Below are positions 1 to 8,260 of a stretch of DNA of 33,476 bases, piece by piece (position 1 is the stretch's first letter; every line of letters starts with the position of its first letter). Made by a program: the position numbers and the translations under genes. Location of the stretch: positions 1-33,476 of the forward strand of contig CACDEU010000013.1 of assembly GCA_902551895.1 (NCBI GenBank), given 5' to 3'. The notes under the pieces were generated by a model. It did no database searches. It had not been told where the DNA came from and was given only the letters and a program-made list of their open reading frames with translations. This DNA comes from an uncultured Pelagibacteraceae bacterium. GTDB lineage: Bacteria > Pseudomonadota > Alphaproteobacteria > Pelagibacterales > Pelagibacteraceae.

Positions 1-198
1 ATTCATTCTGAAAGTGTTGTACCTTTTGATGAAATTGAAAAATATACAACTATAGGAATTTCATCAGGGGCTTCTGCGCCTGAAATATTAGTTGATAACT
101 TTATAAATAATTTAAAAAAACAATTTACAGTTGCGATAGAAGAAATAGAAATAGTTAAAGAAAATATAACATTTAAAATTCCGGGAAAATTAAATTAG
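1..198 (+). CDS. ispH: 4-hydroxy-3-methylbut-2-enyl diphosphate reductase, C-terminal fragment (5' truncated by window)
   Basis: Frame 1 translates to IHSESVVPFDEIEKYTTIGISSGASAPEILVDNFINNL...KIPGKLN*; GISSGASAPE is typical of the IspH C-terminus; directly precedes thrB. Confidence 0.85.
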   Translation: MHSESVVPFDEIEKYTTIGISSGASAPEILVDNFINNLKKQFTVAIEEIEIVKENITFKIPGKLN

Positions 199-1167
199 AT
201 GGCAATTTATACAAAAATATCTTCAAAAGATATTCTATCAATAGAAAAAAATTATAATTTAGGAAAAATAGTTTCTTTCAAAGGTATTAAAAAAGGAATT
301 GAAAATACTAATTATCTTTTAAAAACAAAAGACAAAAAATTCATACTTACACTTTTTGAAAGAAGGGTTCAGAAAAAAGATTTACCTTTCTTTATGAATT
401 TAATGGATAAGTTAAGTAAATATAAAATTAATTGCCCAAAACCTCAAAAAAATAAAAGGGGAAGTTTTTTAATAAAAATTAAAAACAAAACAGCTTCAAT
501 TGTTTCCTTTGTTGAAGGAAAAGATAAGTTAAAATTAAACCCTAAAAATTGTTACGAAATTGGTAAAAATATTGCTAAATTTCATAGAGCATCAAAAAAA
601 ATAAAACTTTATAGAAGAAATTCTTTATCTTTAAAAGATTGGCCAAAATTGCTAAATAATATCGGAAATAAATCTAAAATTATTAGCCCTAATTTAAGTA
701 GTTTAATGAAAAATAGCTTCTTACAAATAAAAAATAACTGGCCCAAAAATTTACCTCATGGAATTATTCATGCTGATTTATTTATTGATAATATCTTTTT
801 TAAGAAAAATAAATTTCACGGATATATAGACTTCTATTTCGCATGTAATGATTTTTTAATTTACGAAATTGCTATTTGTATAAACGCGTTATGTTTTGAT
901 AAAAAAAATAATAAATTTGTATTTAATAAGAAAAAATCAAAAAATCTTATTAAAGGTTATTCAAAAATAAGAAAGTTCTCTACAAAAGAAAAAAAAGCTT
1001 TAAATGTCTTGTGTAGAGGTGCGGCTCTTAGATATTTATTAACAAGAACTTATGATTACTTAAATACTCCAAAAAGTGCTGTTATTAAGATAAAGAATCC
1101 AAGGGAATATATTCAAAAACTTAAAGTGCATAATCAATTTAACAACTTTAAAAATTATTATAATTAA
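199..1167 (+). CDS. thrB: Homoserine kinase (APH-fold ThrB)
   Basis: 322 aa; GIENTNYLL near the N-terminus, LPHGIIHADLFIDNIFF and GYIDFYFACND kinase motifs; starts next to the ispH stop. Confidence 0.9.
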   Translation: MAIYTKISSKDILSIEKNYNLGKIVSFKGIKKGIENTNYLLKTKDKKFILTLFERRVQKKDLPFFMNLMDKLSKYKINCPKPQKNKRGSFLIKIKNKTASIVSFVEGKDKLKLNPKNCYEIGKNIAKFHRASKKIKLYRRNSLSLKDWPKLLNNIGNKSKIISPNLSSLMKNSFLQIKNNWPKNLPHGIIHADLFIDNIFFKKNKFHGYIDFYFACNDFLIYEIAICINALCFDKKNNKFVFNKKKSKNLIKGYSKIRKFSTKEKKALNVLCRGAALRYLLTRTYDYLNTPKSAVIKIKNPREYIQKLKVHNQFNNFKNYYN

Positions 1168-1590
1168 ATGATTAAAATTTATACTGATGGTTCTTGTTTA
1201 GAAAATCCAGGAAATGGTGGATGGGCAGCAATAATCATTGATGATGGAAAAAAAACTAAGATTAAGGGAAGTAAAAAAAATACTACAAACAATCAAATGG
1301 AGTTACTTGCTCCTATTGAGGCATTAAAGAAAATTCCCAAAGGTAGTAAAATTGAAATTTTCACAGACTCTAAATATGTAAAGTCAGGAATAACTGAGTG
1401 GATCCATAATTGGAAAAAAAATGGATGGAAAACTGCGGATAAGCAACCAGTTAAAAATAAAGAACTTTGGGAAGAGTTAGATCTTTTAAATAATGAATTT
1501 GAAATAAATTGGAATTGGGTAAAGGCACATTCTACTGATCAATTAAATAATGAAGTCGATTTGATTGCTAGAGAAGCTGCAAATTTATAA
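1168..1590 (+). CDS. rnhA: Ribonuclease HI
   Basis: 140 aa; IYTDGSCLENPGNGGWAAI, NNQMELLAPIEAL, FTDSKYVKSGI, WVKAHSTDQLNNEVDLIAREAA. Confidence 0.97.
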   Translation: MIKIYTDGSCLENPGNGGWAAIIIDDGKKTKIKGSKKNTTNNQMELLAPIEALKKIPKGSKIEIFTDSKYVKSGITEWIHNWKKNGWKTADKQPVKNKELWEELDLLNNEFEINWNWVKAHSTDQLNNEVDLIAREAANL

Positions 1591-1602
1591 AATATTTAAA
1601 AT

Positions 1603-1668
1603 ATGCAATATTTTTTTGCTCCAGTAATTGTTTTGATTGTATTCATAATTATCATGATGGTAGCTTAA
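1603..1668 (+). CDS. Possible 21-aa hydrophobic single-TM peptide
   Basis: ATG...TAA reading MQYFFAPVIVLIVFIIIMMVA, 12 bp after the rnhA stop; no clear Shine-Dalgarno. Not in the supplied ORF track because of its length. Confidence 0.25.
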   Translation: MQYFFAPVIVLIVFIIIMMVA

Positions 1669-1672
1669 AATT

Positions 1673-1700
1673 CGGGGCACCTGGCAACAGAACGCCCCTT
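1673..1700 (-). terminator. GGGGC/GCCCC hairpin followed on the minus strand by GAATTTT; possible terminator for the minus-strand hsd operon or an ancestral thrC terminator
   Basis: Minus strand reads AAGGGGCGTTCTGTTGCCAGGTGCCCCGAATTTT: 5-bp GC stem then a T-rich tail. Confidence 0.5.
1686..1700. repeat. Left copy of 15-bp direct repeat bordering the R-M cassette (AACAGAACGCCCCTT)
   Basis: 14/15 identical to 6831-6845 (AACAGAACGGCCCTT), same orientation. Confidence 0.6.
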
Positions 1701-1743
1701 ATTAAAGGTTAACGTTGTCCTTACTCATTTTCCTAAAATAAAG

Positions 1744-1774
1744 TTCAATGAAGGTTCAGTGAAGATTCAATGAA
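1744..1774. repeat. Three tandem near-palindromic repeats TTCARTGAA with 11-bp period
   Basis: TTCAATGAA 1744-1752, TTCAGTGAA 1755-1763, TTCAATGAA 1766-1774; starts exactly 11 bp apart. Confidence 0.8.
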
Positions 1775-1820
1775 TTTAGAAAACAAAACTTAAGCGTTAT
1801 AGTCTCATTTGTAACTGTAA

Positions 1821-4223
1821 CTAATTAGACCAAAATTTTTGAATTTTGATTTGAATTTTATTTTGAAAATCATCTATTGTTTTTTTATTAATATTAATCA
1901 TATTCTTTTCATAATTCCATGTATCTATAAATTTTATTTGTTCTTTAATTGGAGCAACTGGAATTTTAACTTTTCTAATAATTGGCATATTCAACCCACT
2001 TCTTTGTTTGTCTCCAGTTAAATTTCTTATTTTTTTATAAATACTATTTAGATATAAATATAAAAATTCTGTTTTAAGAATTTTTTCATCATTTGGGTTG
2101 ATAGATACAATTGATTGATTGCAAGTTGCTTTTGTTCTTAATATTGCTACTGTTCCTCTTGTTTTGCCTTGTCCATTTAAAGCAATTAAAACACTATTAA
2201 TTGGAAGAAATTTTACATTAGAATTTTCTACGCCTTTTTTAGTAATAAACTTTTTAGCAGTATTAATCTCAACATTGTGTATATCACCTGAGACCAACCA
2301 TGGTATGTCACCATTTTCATAAAATTTTTTATTATCAGTTCTGGGTGTTGCACCAGTCATAAGCGAGCATAGTTTTCCTATTTCAACCATCTCCCAACTT
2401 GGGTCAATATCAATTGAAGGTTTATAGTTTTCTACAACCTGTTTGCATCCATCAATAATTTTTTGATATCCATCTAATTCTTCAACTATATGATTTTGAG
2501 TTTCTATTTTTGGTAGTGGTAAGTTGAAGTTTTGTAACATTGGAAGTTTTATAAAAGGAATTGCATTTCCAATTTTAAGTTTATTTAAATATTCTGGCAT
2601 TTTATTTCTAAGCAAGTGATATAAATACTTGCAATTTAATTCTTTAAAGTCACTTAGAACATATGTTCTTTGATATGCTTCAAACTTACCTTTATAATAA
2701 TCAACTTTTCCAGTCCATCTACCATTTCCAACGATTAATAACGCTTCGCAGTCAAAACTAAATTTATCTGAATATGTATTTTTTTCAGCACAAGTAAAAA
2801 ATGGGTAAATTCCATTAGGGTTTCCTTCATTAACATCCTTTTTTCCTGTTTTTATGTTGCACACATCTTTAAGACTTAATGTGGTATATTTTTTTGATTG
2901 AAATGAATAATCTTCATAAGATGAAGTTACTAAACTATAATATTCATTAAGTAGTATTTCTTTTTTTGTAAAAACCTTAATTTTTTCATTTTTAATTTTA
3001 ATTTTATTGAAAAAATCATTTGAAAAATATTCTAGCTCACTACCTTCAATTTTGTTCCTACTAGAAGTTAGTGAGTAACCATCATTATCAATGTTAATAA
3101 AATATATATTTTCATTTTTCTTATTTCTCAATTTGTCAAGTATTAGAATTGATGTTTTAACTCCAGAGTATGGTTGAAATACACCAGCAGGCAAACTTAT
3201 TACTGCTATCAAAGAGTTATTTATTAAATTTTTTCTTAACTGCTTATAGGCAACACCATTCTGAAATATAATTCCATCGGGAATAATTATTCCTGCACGA
3301 CCATTTGGTTTTAAATGTTCATTAATATAATCAACAAATAATACTTCCGCTTTTGTTGATTTAACTCCAAATTTATTGTGTGGTGTAATACCTCCTTTTG
3401 GTGAAAAGAATGGAGGATTTGCAAGTATTACATCATAGTATTCATTCCAATTATCTTCACTTGAAAGAGTGTCATATTCATTAATTTTAGGATTAGTAAA
3501 TTTATGTAAATACATATTTACTAAAGACATTTTCACCATATCGGGAGAAATGTCGTAACCATTTAAATTTTCACCAATCTTTTTTCTATCTGATGCATTT
3601 AGACCGTCACCTAAATTCTTTTTAGTATTTTGTTTTAAAATATGTTTGTAAGAACTAATTAAAAATCCCGCTGTACCACAGGCAGGGTCTAATATTGTTT
3701 CTTTTTTTTGCGGATTAACTATCTCAACAATAAAGTCAATTATATGTCTTGGTGTTCTAAATTGACCTGCGTCTCCCTGTGAACCCATAAAAGATAATAA
3801 ATATTCAAATGCATCTCCTAATTGTTCAGAATTAGAGTAATTAAATTCATTAATCTCTTTTAAAAACATGTTAAGTGTTGCAGCATCTTGGAAAGGAATA
3901 AATGATCCTTTAAAAATTTCTCTAAATAATTCTGGAAGATTTTCATTATTATACATTTCTTTTATTGATTCTGAATAGAGAGAAACTTTTTCAACACCAC
4001 TCGTTTTTGTATCCATTAAATGCTTCCAAGAATATTTCTTAAATTTTCCTGAGAAATAAGTTGCTTTACCACCCATGGATACTGATTCTTGATCCATGTC
4101 ATTCATAAACTTGTAGATTAGACCGTTTGTAATTTGTTCAACTTGTGCTTTTGGATCTGGTAGTTTGCCTACAAGAATGTCTCTTAAACTATTAATCCTT
4201 TTTTTTGTTTCGTTATCAAGCAT
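1821..4223 (-). CDS. Fused type I restriction-modification methyltransferase-specificity protein (HsdM-HsdS), two target recognition domains
   Basis: 800 aa. N-terminal N6-adenine MTase: ILDPACGTAGFL (motif I), VILANPPFFSPKG (motif IV NPPF). C-terminal about 355 aa has two HsdS-like TRD + helical-spacer units: KYTTLSLKDVCNIKTGK...LPLPKIETQNHIVEELDGYQKIIDGCKQ and SWEMVEIGKLCSLMTGATPRT...KIPVAPIKEQIKFIDTW. Confidence 0.92.
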   Translation of the reverse strand: MLDNETKKRINSLRDILVGKLPDPKAQVEQITNGLIYKFMNDMDQESVSMGGKATYFSGKFKKYSWKHLMDTKTSGVEKVSLYSESIKEMYNNENLPELFREIFKGSFIPFQDAATLNMFLKEINEFNYSNSEQLGDAFEYLLSFMGSQGDAGQFRTPRHIIDFIVEIVNPQKKETILDPACGTAGFLISSYKHILKQNTKKNLGDGLNASDRKKIGENLNGYDISPDMVKMSLVNMYLHKFTNPKINEYDTLSSEDNWNEYYDVILANPPFFSPKGGITPHNKFGVKSTKAEVLFVDYINEHLKPNGRAGIIIPDGIIFQNGVAYKQLRKNLINNSLIAVISLPAGVFQPYSGVKTSILILDKLRNKKNENIYFINIDNDGYSLTSSRNKIEGSELEYFSNDFFNKIKIKNEKIKVFTKKEILLNEYYSLVTSSYEDYSFQSKKYTTLSLKDVCNIKTGKKDVNEGNPNGIYPFFTCAEKNTYSDKFSFDCEALLIVGNGRWTGKVDYYKGKFEAYQRTYVLSDFKELNCKYLYHLLRNKMPEYLNKLKIGNAIPFIKLPMLQNFNLPLPKIETQNHIVEELDGYQKIIDGCKQVVENYKPSIDIDPSWEMVEIGKLCSLMTGATPRTDNKKFYENGDIPWLVSGDIHNVEINTAKKFITKKGVENSNVKFLPINSVLIALNGQGKTRGTVAILRTKATCNQSIVSINPNDEKILKTEFLYLYLNSIYKKIRNLTGDKQRSGLNMPIIRKVKIPVAPIKEQIKFIDTWNYEKNMININKKTIDDFQNKIQIKIQKFWSN

Positions 4224-6702
4224 TTATAAATCTGTTTATATCAATATTTTCTTTAATATATGAAGGTAATTTCTCTCTTACTTCAGATGATAGTTTTTTA
4301 AAAAATTCTCCAGATGGATGTGTATTTAACTCAGCAAATTTTTTATTATCGATTATTTCTCTAAAACTTTTATCAGTAACATATGCTTCTAGAACCTGTT
4401 TACTTTCATAAAACTCATTATCTTTAAATTTAAATTTATCATCTAATTTTTCATGCTCATCTAAAATTATTTCATCTTTAGTCTTAATTTTATCAATAAA
4501 TCCAAATGTATATAATAGCAGTTCTTTTATCGAAATATTAATATCTAATCCAAGAGATTTTCTAAGTTTATCTAAAGAAAATTTTGTCTCTGATTTATTT
4601 AATATATTTTGTTTTAAGTATTCATCTGCTTTGTTAAATTCTTGCCTTTCAACAAATTTTTTTAATACATCATCATTAATAACTTTATCTTTAAAAGACT
4701 TATATAGTTCTCTATCTATTCTCATGCCCGTTTGTGGTATAAAAATTTCCTCTGTTTTCTTAACTGGATCCTTTTCTAAATTGTATACTAGATCGTTAGG
4801 TGGAGGTGGCGGAGTCGTAGGAGGGATTTTTCTTGGTTCGGGTAATTTTAGTTTTTCATCATAATTAAACTCATTTTCAAAGTAGTGATAATTATGAAAA
4901 TAATCAAAAAGTTTAAAACTTTGTTTTTTAGGATAATCAATATCAGGTATATCATTTTTTGACATCCAACATTCAGTAAAATCAAATATTCTTGTTCCCC
5001 TTCCTTTCATTTGAATAAATTCTGAAGGAGAAAAAACAGGTCTCATTAAACAAATATTTAATATATCTCTGCAATCATAACCTGTCGTCATCATCGCAAC
5101 TGTTACACAAACTCTTGCTTTTGAAGTTTTGTATAAAGGGTTTAATGGAGAGTTTCCCAAAAGATTATTATTTGAAAAATCTACTGTCATCTGTTGAGGA
5201 TTCATTGAATCCACACTAGAGGTGATCTGGACTGCAAAATCAGAGTTATATCTATTTGGAAATTCTTTTTCTGCAAGTTCGTTTAAAATTTCCGTAATTC
5301 TCTCCGCATGATTTTGGGAAACACAAAAAATTAGTGTTTTTCCAATTTCATCCGTGAAGGGATCTAATAAAGCGTTTTTAATAAACGCATTACAAAAAGA
5401 TAAATTCGTTTCATGAGATTTAAATCTTTTTTCGTAATCTTTTTTTGTAAAAACTTCTTCTTCAACATCATTACCGTCTTCATCAACACCCTTAAATGAT
5501 AATCCTTCTTCTTTCATCATTTCTGCGGAAAGACCTGTCTCTACATCTATAACAGTTGGATTTACTAAAAATCCATCTCTAACTCCATCTGCTAATGTAT
5601 ATTTAAAAGTTGGTTCACCATCTTCGCAACCAAATATAGTGTATGTATCTAAAATTAATCTTCTCTCTAATTGTTTAGGATCAGACACAGACATGTTGTC
5701 AGCATCCACAGATTTTAAGAAATCTCTAGGAGTTGCGGTTAAACCTAATTTAAATCCAACAAAGTATTCAAAAACATTTCTACTTCTAAGTCCTAGACTT
5801 CTGTGTGCTTCATCTGAAATAACAAAGTCAAAATCATTTGGTTGAAATATTCTCTTATATTTATTGTGTTTAGTAAATGATTGTACAGTTGAAATTACAA
5901 TTTCTGCTTTTCTCCAATCATCTTTATTTTCTTTCCAAATAACTGTTTTAAAATCATTTTTTAAAACTTGTTCAAACTCTTTCTTCGCTTGGGTTTCTAA
6001 TTCTAATCTATCTACTAAAAATAAAACTCTTTTTACTTTATACAATCTTAAAAACATTTTAATTATTCCAGCAGAAGTATTTGTTTTTCCAGTACCGGTC
6101 GCCATTTCTAAAAGAAACCTGTCTCCACCATTTTTAATTTTATCCTTTATTGCTTGAATTGCTTTAACTTGATAATCTCTTAAAAACTTAAGTTTATTTT
6201 TTTTAATGAAACTTTCTTTTTTATCTTCATTGTTAAAATCAGGATTTTTTTTGTATTCTGGAAACTGTGTTAATGTTAAATAATCATCATTAACGTCTTC
6301 ATCTTCATCTCTTGGAGGATTAAAAGACTCTCCTCTTAATTCTAAATATTTTTGGGTTGGTAATCTATCTATTAAATGTGGATTGCCTAATTTTGTATCC
6401 CACAAATAATGCTTAATTCCATTAGATAGAATTATAAATCTTGATTTTAAAGATTGGGCGTATTGTCTTGATTTTTCTTTACCTGCTAGAGGAGACTTGG
6501 AACTGTTTTTTGCCTCAACTGTACATAAAAAAAAACCTTTAGAATTTAACAAAACGTAATCTGCTTTTCCATGCTCATTTTTTATTTCAGTTTTGACATT
6601 GATTTCTTTATCTTCATGCCAACCAGGAAGTTTCCAACCTGATTCCAAAAGCATTTTATCTATTTTTATTCTTGCATCAGTTTCTTTTAAACTCATATTC
6701 AA
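4216..6702 (-). CDS. hsdR: Type I restriction enzyme R subunit, EcoEI-like (PD-(D/E)xK nuclease + SF2 translocase)
   Basis: 828 aa; HGKADYVLLNSKGFFLCTVEAK nuclease core, MATGTGKT Walker A, SDEAHRS (DEAH box), LTATP, MKGRGTRIFD motif VI. Overlaps the HsdM-S start by 8 bp (ATGCTTGA). Confidence 0.95.
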   Translation of the reverse strand: MNMSLKETDARIKIDKMLLESGWKLPGWHEDKEINVKTEIKNEHGKADYVLLNSKGFFLCTVEAKNSSKSPLAGKEKSRQYAQSLKSRFIILSNGIKHYLWDTKLGNPHLIDRLPTQKYLELRGESFNPPRDEDEDVNDDYLTLTQFPEYKKNPDFNNEDKKESFIKKNKLKFLRDYQVKAIQAIKDKIKNGGDRFLLEMATGTGKTNTSAGIIKMFLRLYKVKRVLFLVDRLELETQAKKEFEQVLKNDFKTVIWKENKDDWRKAEIVISTVQSFTKHNKYKRIFQPNDFDFVISDEAHRSLGLRSRNVFEYFVGFKLGLTATPRDFLKSVDADNMSVSDPKQLERRLILDTYTIFGCEDGEPTFKYTLADGVRDGFLVNPTVIDVETGLSAEMMKEEGLSFKGVDEDGNDVEEEVFTKKDYEKRFKSHETNLSFCNAFIKNALLDPFTDEIGKTLIFCVSQNHAERITEILNELAEKEFPNRYNSDFAVQITSSVDSMNPQQMTVDFSNNNLLGNSPLNPLYKTSKARVCVTVAMMTTGYDCRDILNICLMRPVFSPSEFIQMKGRGTRIFDFTECWMSKNDIPDIDYPKKQSFKLFDYFHNYHYFENEFNYDEKLKLPEPRKIPPTTPPPPPNDLVYNLEKDPVKKTEEIFIPQTGMRIDRELYKSFKDKVINDDVLKKFVERQEFNKADEYLKQNILNKSETKFSLDKLRKSLGLDINISIKELLLYTFGFIDKIKTKDEIILDEHEKLDDKFKFKDNEFYESKQVLEAYVTDKSFREIIDNKKFAELNTHPSGEFFKKLSSEVREKLPSYIKENIDINRFINA

Positions 6703-6717
6703 ATTTTACCCCAATTC

Positions 6718-6781
6718 TCAGTGAAGTCGAGAAGCAAGGTTTTAGAAATATGGTCAAACTCTCAGTGAATTCCTCAGTGAA
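6718..6781. repeat. Three copies of TCAGTGAA upstream of hsdR
   Basis: TCAGTGAA at 6718-6725, 6762-6769, 6774-6781 (start spacings 44 and 12 bp); same core as the 1744-1774 array. Confidence 0.75.
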
Positions 6782-6830
6782 GTATTTCAAAAAGTCTATA
6801 TTTTATGTTATTAATTAAAATTGAGGGAGA

Positions 6831-6845
6831 AACAGAACGGCCCTT
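6831..6845. repeat. Right copy of 15-bp direct repeat, abutting the thrC stop codon (AACAGAACGGCCCTT)
   Basis: 14/15 match to 1686-1700; last base coincides with the thrC stop codon (minus strand). Confidence 0.6.
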
Positions 6846-8212
6846 TAAATTTTGCTTTTAACAAAGTTTTTTACTTCTTCAGTGTTGTTTTTTAATACTT
6901 GAAAATTCTCATTTTTATCAAGCACATGTTGAAGTTCTTTTGGTAATTTTTCATGCTTATTTATTGCATTATTTGTAGCATCTGGAAATTTACATGGATG
7001 TGCAGTTGATAAAACAACACAGTCATTAAAAGATAGTTTTTTTGCAGCCCCTACTCCAACCGCTGTATGAGGATCTAATATGATATTATTTTCTTCATAA
7101 TTTTTTTTAATAATGTCTAAAGTTTCTTGTTCATTACAAGTTTCTGATAAAAAATCCTTTTGAATTACATCTAAATTGTTCTTTTCAATTTGATAAGAAT
7201 TTTGCTTAACTTTTTTCATAATTTCTACTGTTTTTTCGGAGTCAGAATTATTTACGTAATAAATTAATCTTTCAAAGTTACTTGCTAATTGAATATCCAT
7301 ACTAGGTGACAATGTTTCTTTAACTTCTTTTGAAATATAATCTCCTTTTGAAATCGCTCTATGCAAAATATCATTTTCGTTTGTTGCAACAATTAGTTTA
7401 TCAATTGGTAATCCCATTTTCTTTGCAAGATAGCCCGCAAAAACGTCGCCAAAGTTTCCTGTAGGAACAGAAAATGAAATAGTTTCTTTTCCTAATTTAA
7501 AATATGAATAAAAATAATATACCGCTTGAGCAATAATTCTTGCCCAATTTATTGAGTTCACACCTGACATATTTATTGATTTAGAAAACTCAAGATCAGA
7601 AAACATACTTTTAACTATGTTTTGGCAATCATCAAAGTTTCCATCAATTGCAATATTAAATACATTTTTATCATCAACAGTAGTCATTATCTTTCTTTGA
7701 ACAGAAGAAATTCTATTATTTGGATGTAAAACAAATATATTTAAATTAGATTTTCCTTTAATAGCATCAATTGCTGCTGCTCCAGTATCACCAGAAGTTG
7801 CAACTACTATGTTTATTTTTTTGTCGTTTTTCTTCAAATAATATTCATACAAATTACCAATGAATTGCATTGCAACATCTTTGAAAGCTAACGTTGGTCC
7901 ATGAAATAATTCTAATAATTTTATTTCTCCAACATTTGAGATTTTTACAACCTCTTTTTCTCTAAATGTTGAATATGATTTTTTAATCAAAGACGAAAGT
8001 TCTTCTCTTGAGATAAAATCTCCTGAAAATTGATTTATTATTTCAGCAGATAATTCATTATAATTTAAGTTTTTAAGTTTTAATAATTCTTCTCTGCTAT
8101 ACTTTTTTAATGATTTTGGCACATAAAGACCTCCATCATCAGCAAGACCTTTTAGAAAAACTTCTCCAAAACTGTATTCTTTTTCGTTACTTCTTGTGCT
8201 TATATATTTCAT
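6845..8212 (-). CDS. thrC: Threonine synthase
   Basis: 455 aa; MKYISTRSNEKEYSFGEVFLKGLADDGGLYVP, FHGPTLAFKDVAMQF, VATSGDTGAAAIDA, SVPTGNFGDVFAGY. Confidence 0.96.
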   Translation of the reverse strand: MKYISTRSNEKEYSFGEVFLKGLADDGGLYVPKSLKKYSREELLKLKNLNYNELSAEIINQFSGDFISREELSSLIKKSYSTFREKEVVKISNVGEIKLLELFHGPTLAFKDVAMQFIGNLYEYYLKKNDKKINIVVATSGDTGAAAIDAIKGKSNLNIFVLHPNNRISSVQRKIMTTVDDKNVFNIAIDGNFDDCQNIVKSMFSDLEFSKSINMSGVNSINWARIIAQAVYYFYSYFKLGKETISFSVPTGNFGDVFAGYLAKKMGLPIDKLIVATNENDILHRAISKGDYISKEVKETLSPSMDIQLASNFERLIYYVNNSDSEKTVEIMKKVKQNSYQIEKNNLDVIQKDFLSETCNEQETLDIIKKNYEENNIILDPHTAVGVGAAKKLSFNDCVVLSTAHPCKFPDATNNAINKHEKLPKELQHVLDKNENFQVLKNNTEEVKNFVKSKI

Positions 8213-8236
8213 CTAGAGTATTCATAAACACTCTAG
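8213..8236 (-). promoter_or_regulatory. 7-bp perfect hairpin (CTAGAGT-N10-ACTCTAG) directly abutting the thrC ATG
   Basis: CTAGAGT 8213-8219 and ACTCTAG 8230-8236; on the minus strand the second arm is immediately followed by the thrC ATG (8212). Confidence 0.4.
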
Positions 8237-8260
8237 CGGAATTTTTTTGAGGCGCAATCC

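Noticed and set aside
1673-1722. Possible structured ncRNA or riboswitch
   Set aside because: Only a short GC stem and a near-palindrome; no recognised riboswitch core, and a terminator or cassette border explains it better.
1744-1774. CRISPR-like array
   Set aside because: Repeats are 9 bp with 2-bp gaps; no spacers and no cas genes.
4631-6157. Plus-strand ORFs opposite hsdR, including a glycine-rich 77-aa ORF
   Set aside because: Antisense shadows of hsdR; the Gly-rich stretch is the reverse complement of the PPTTPPPPP linker.
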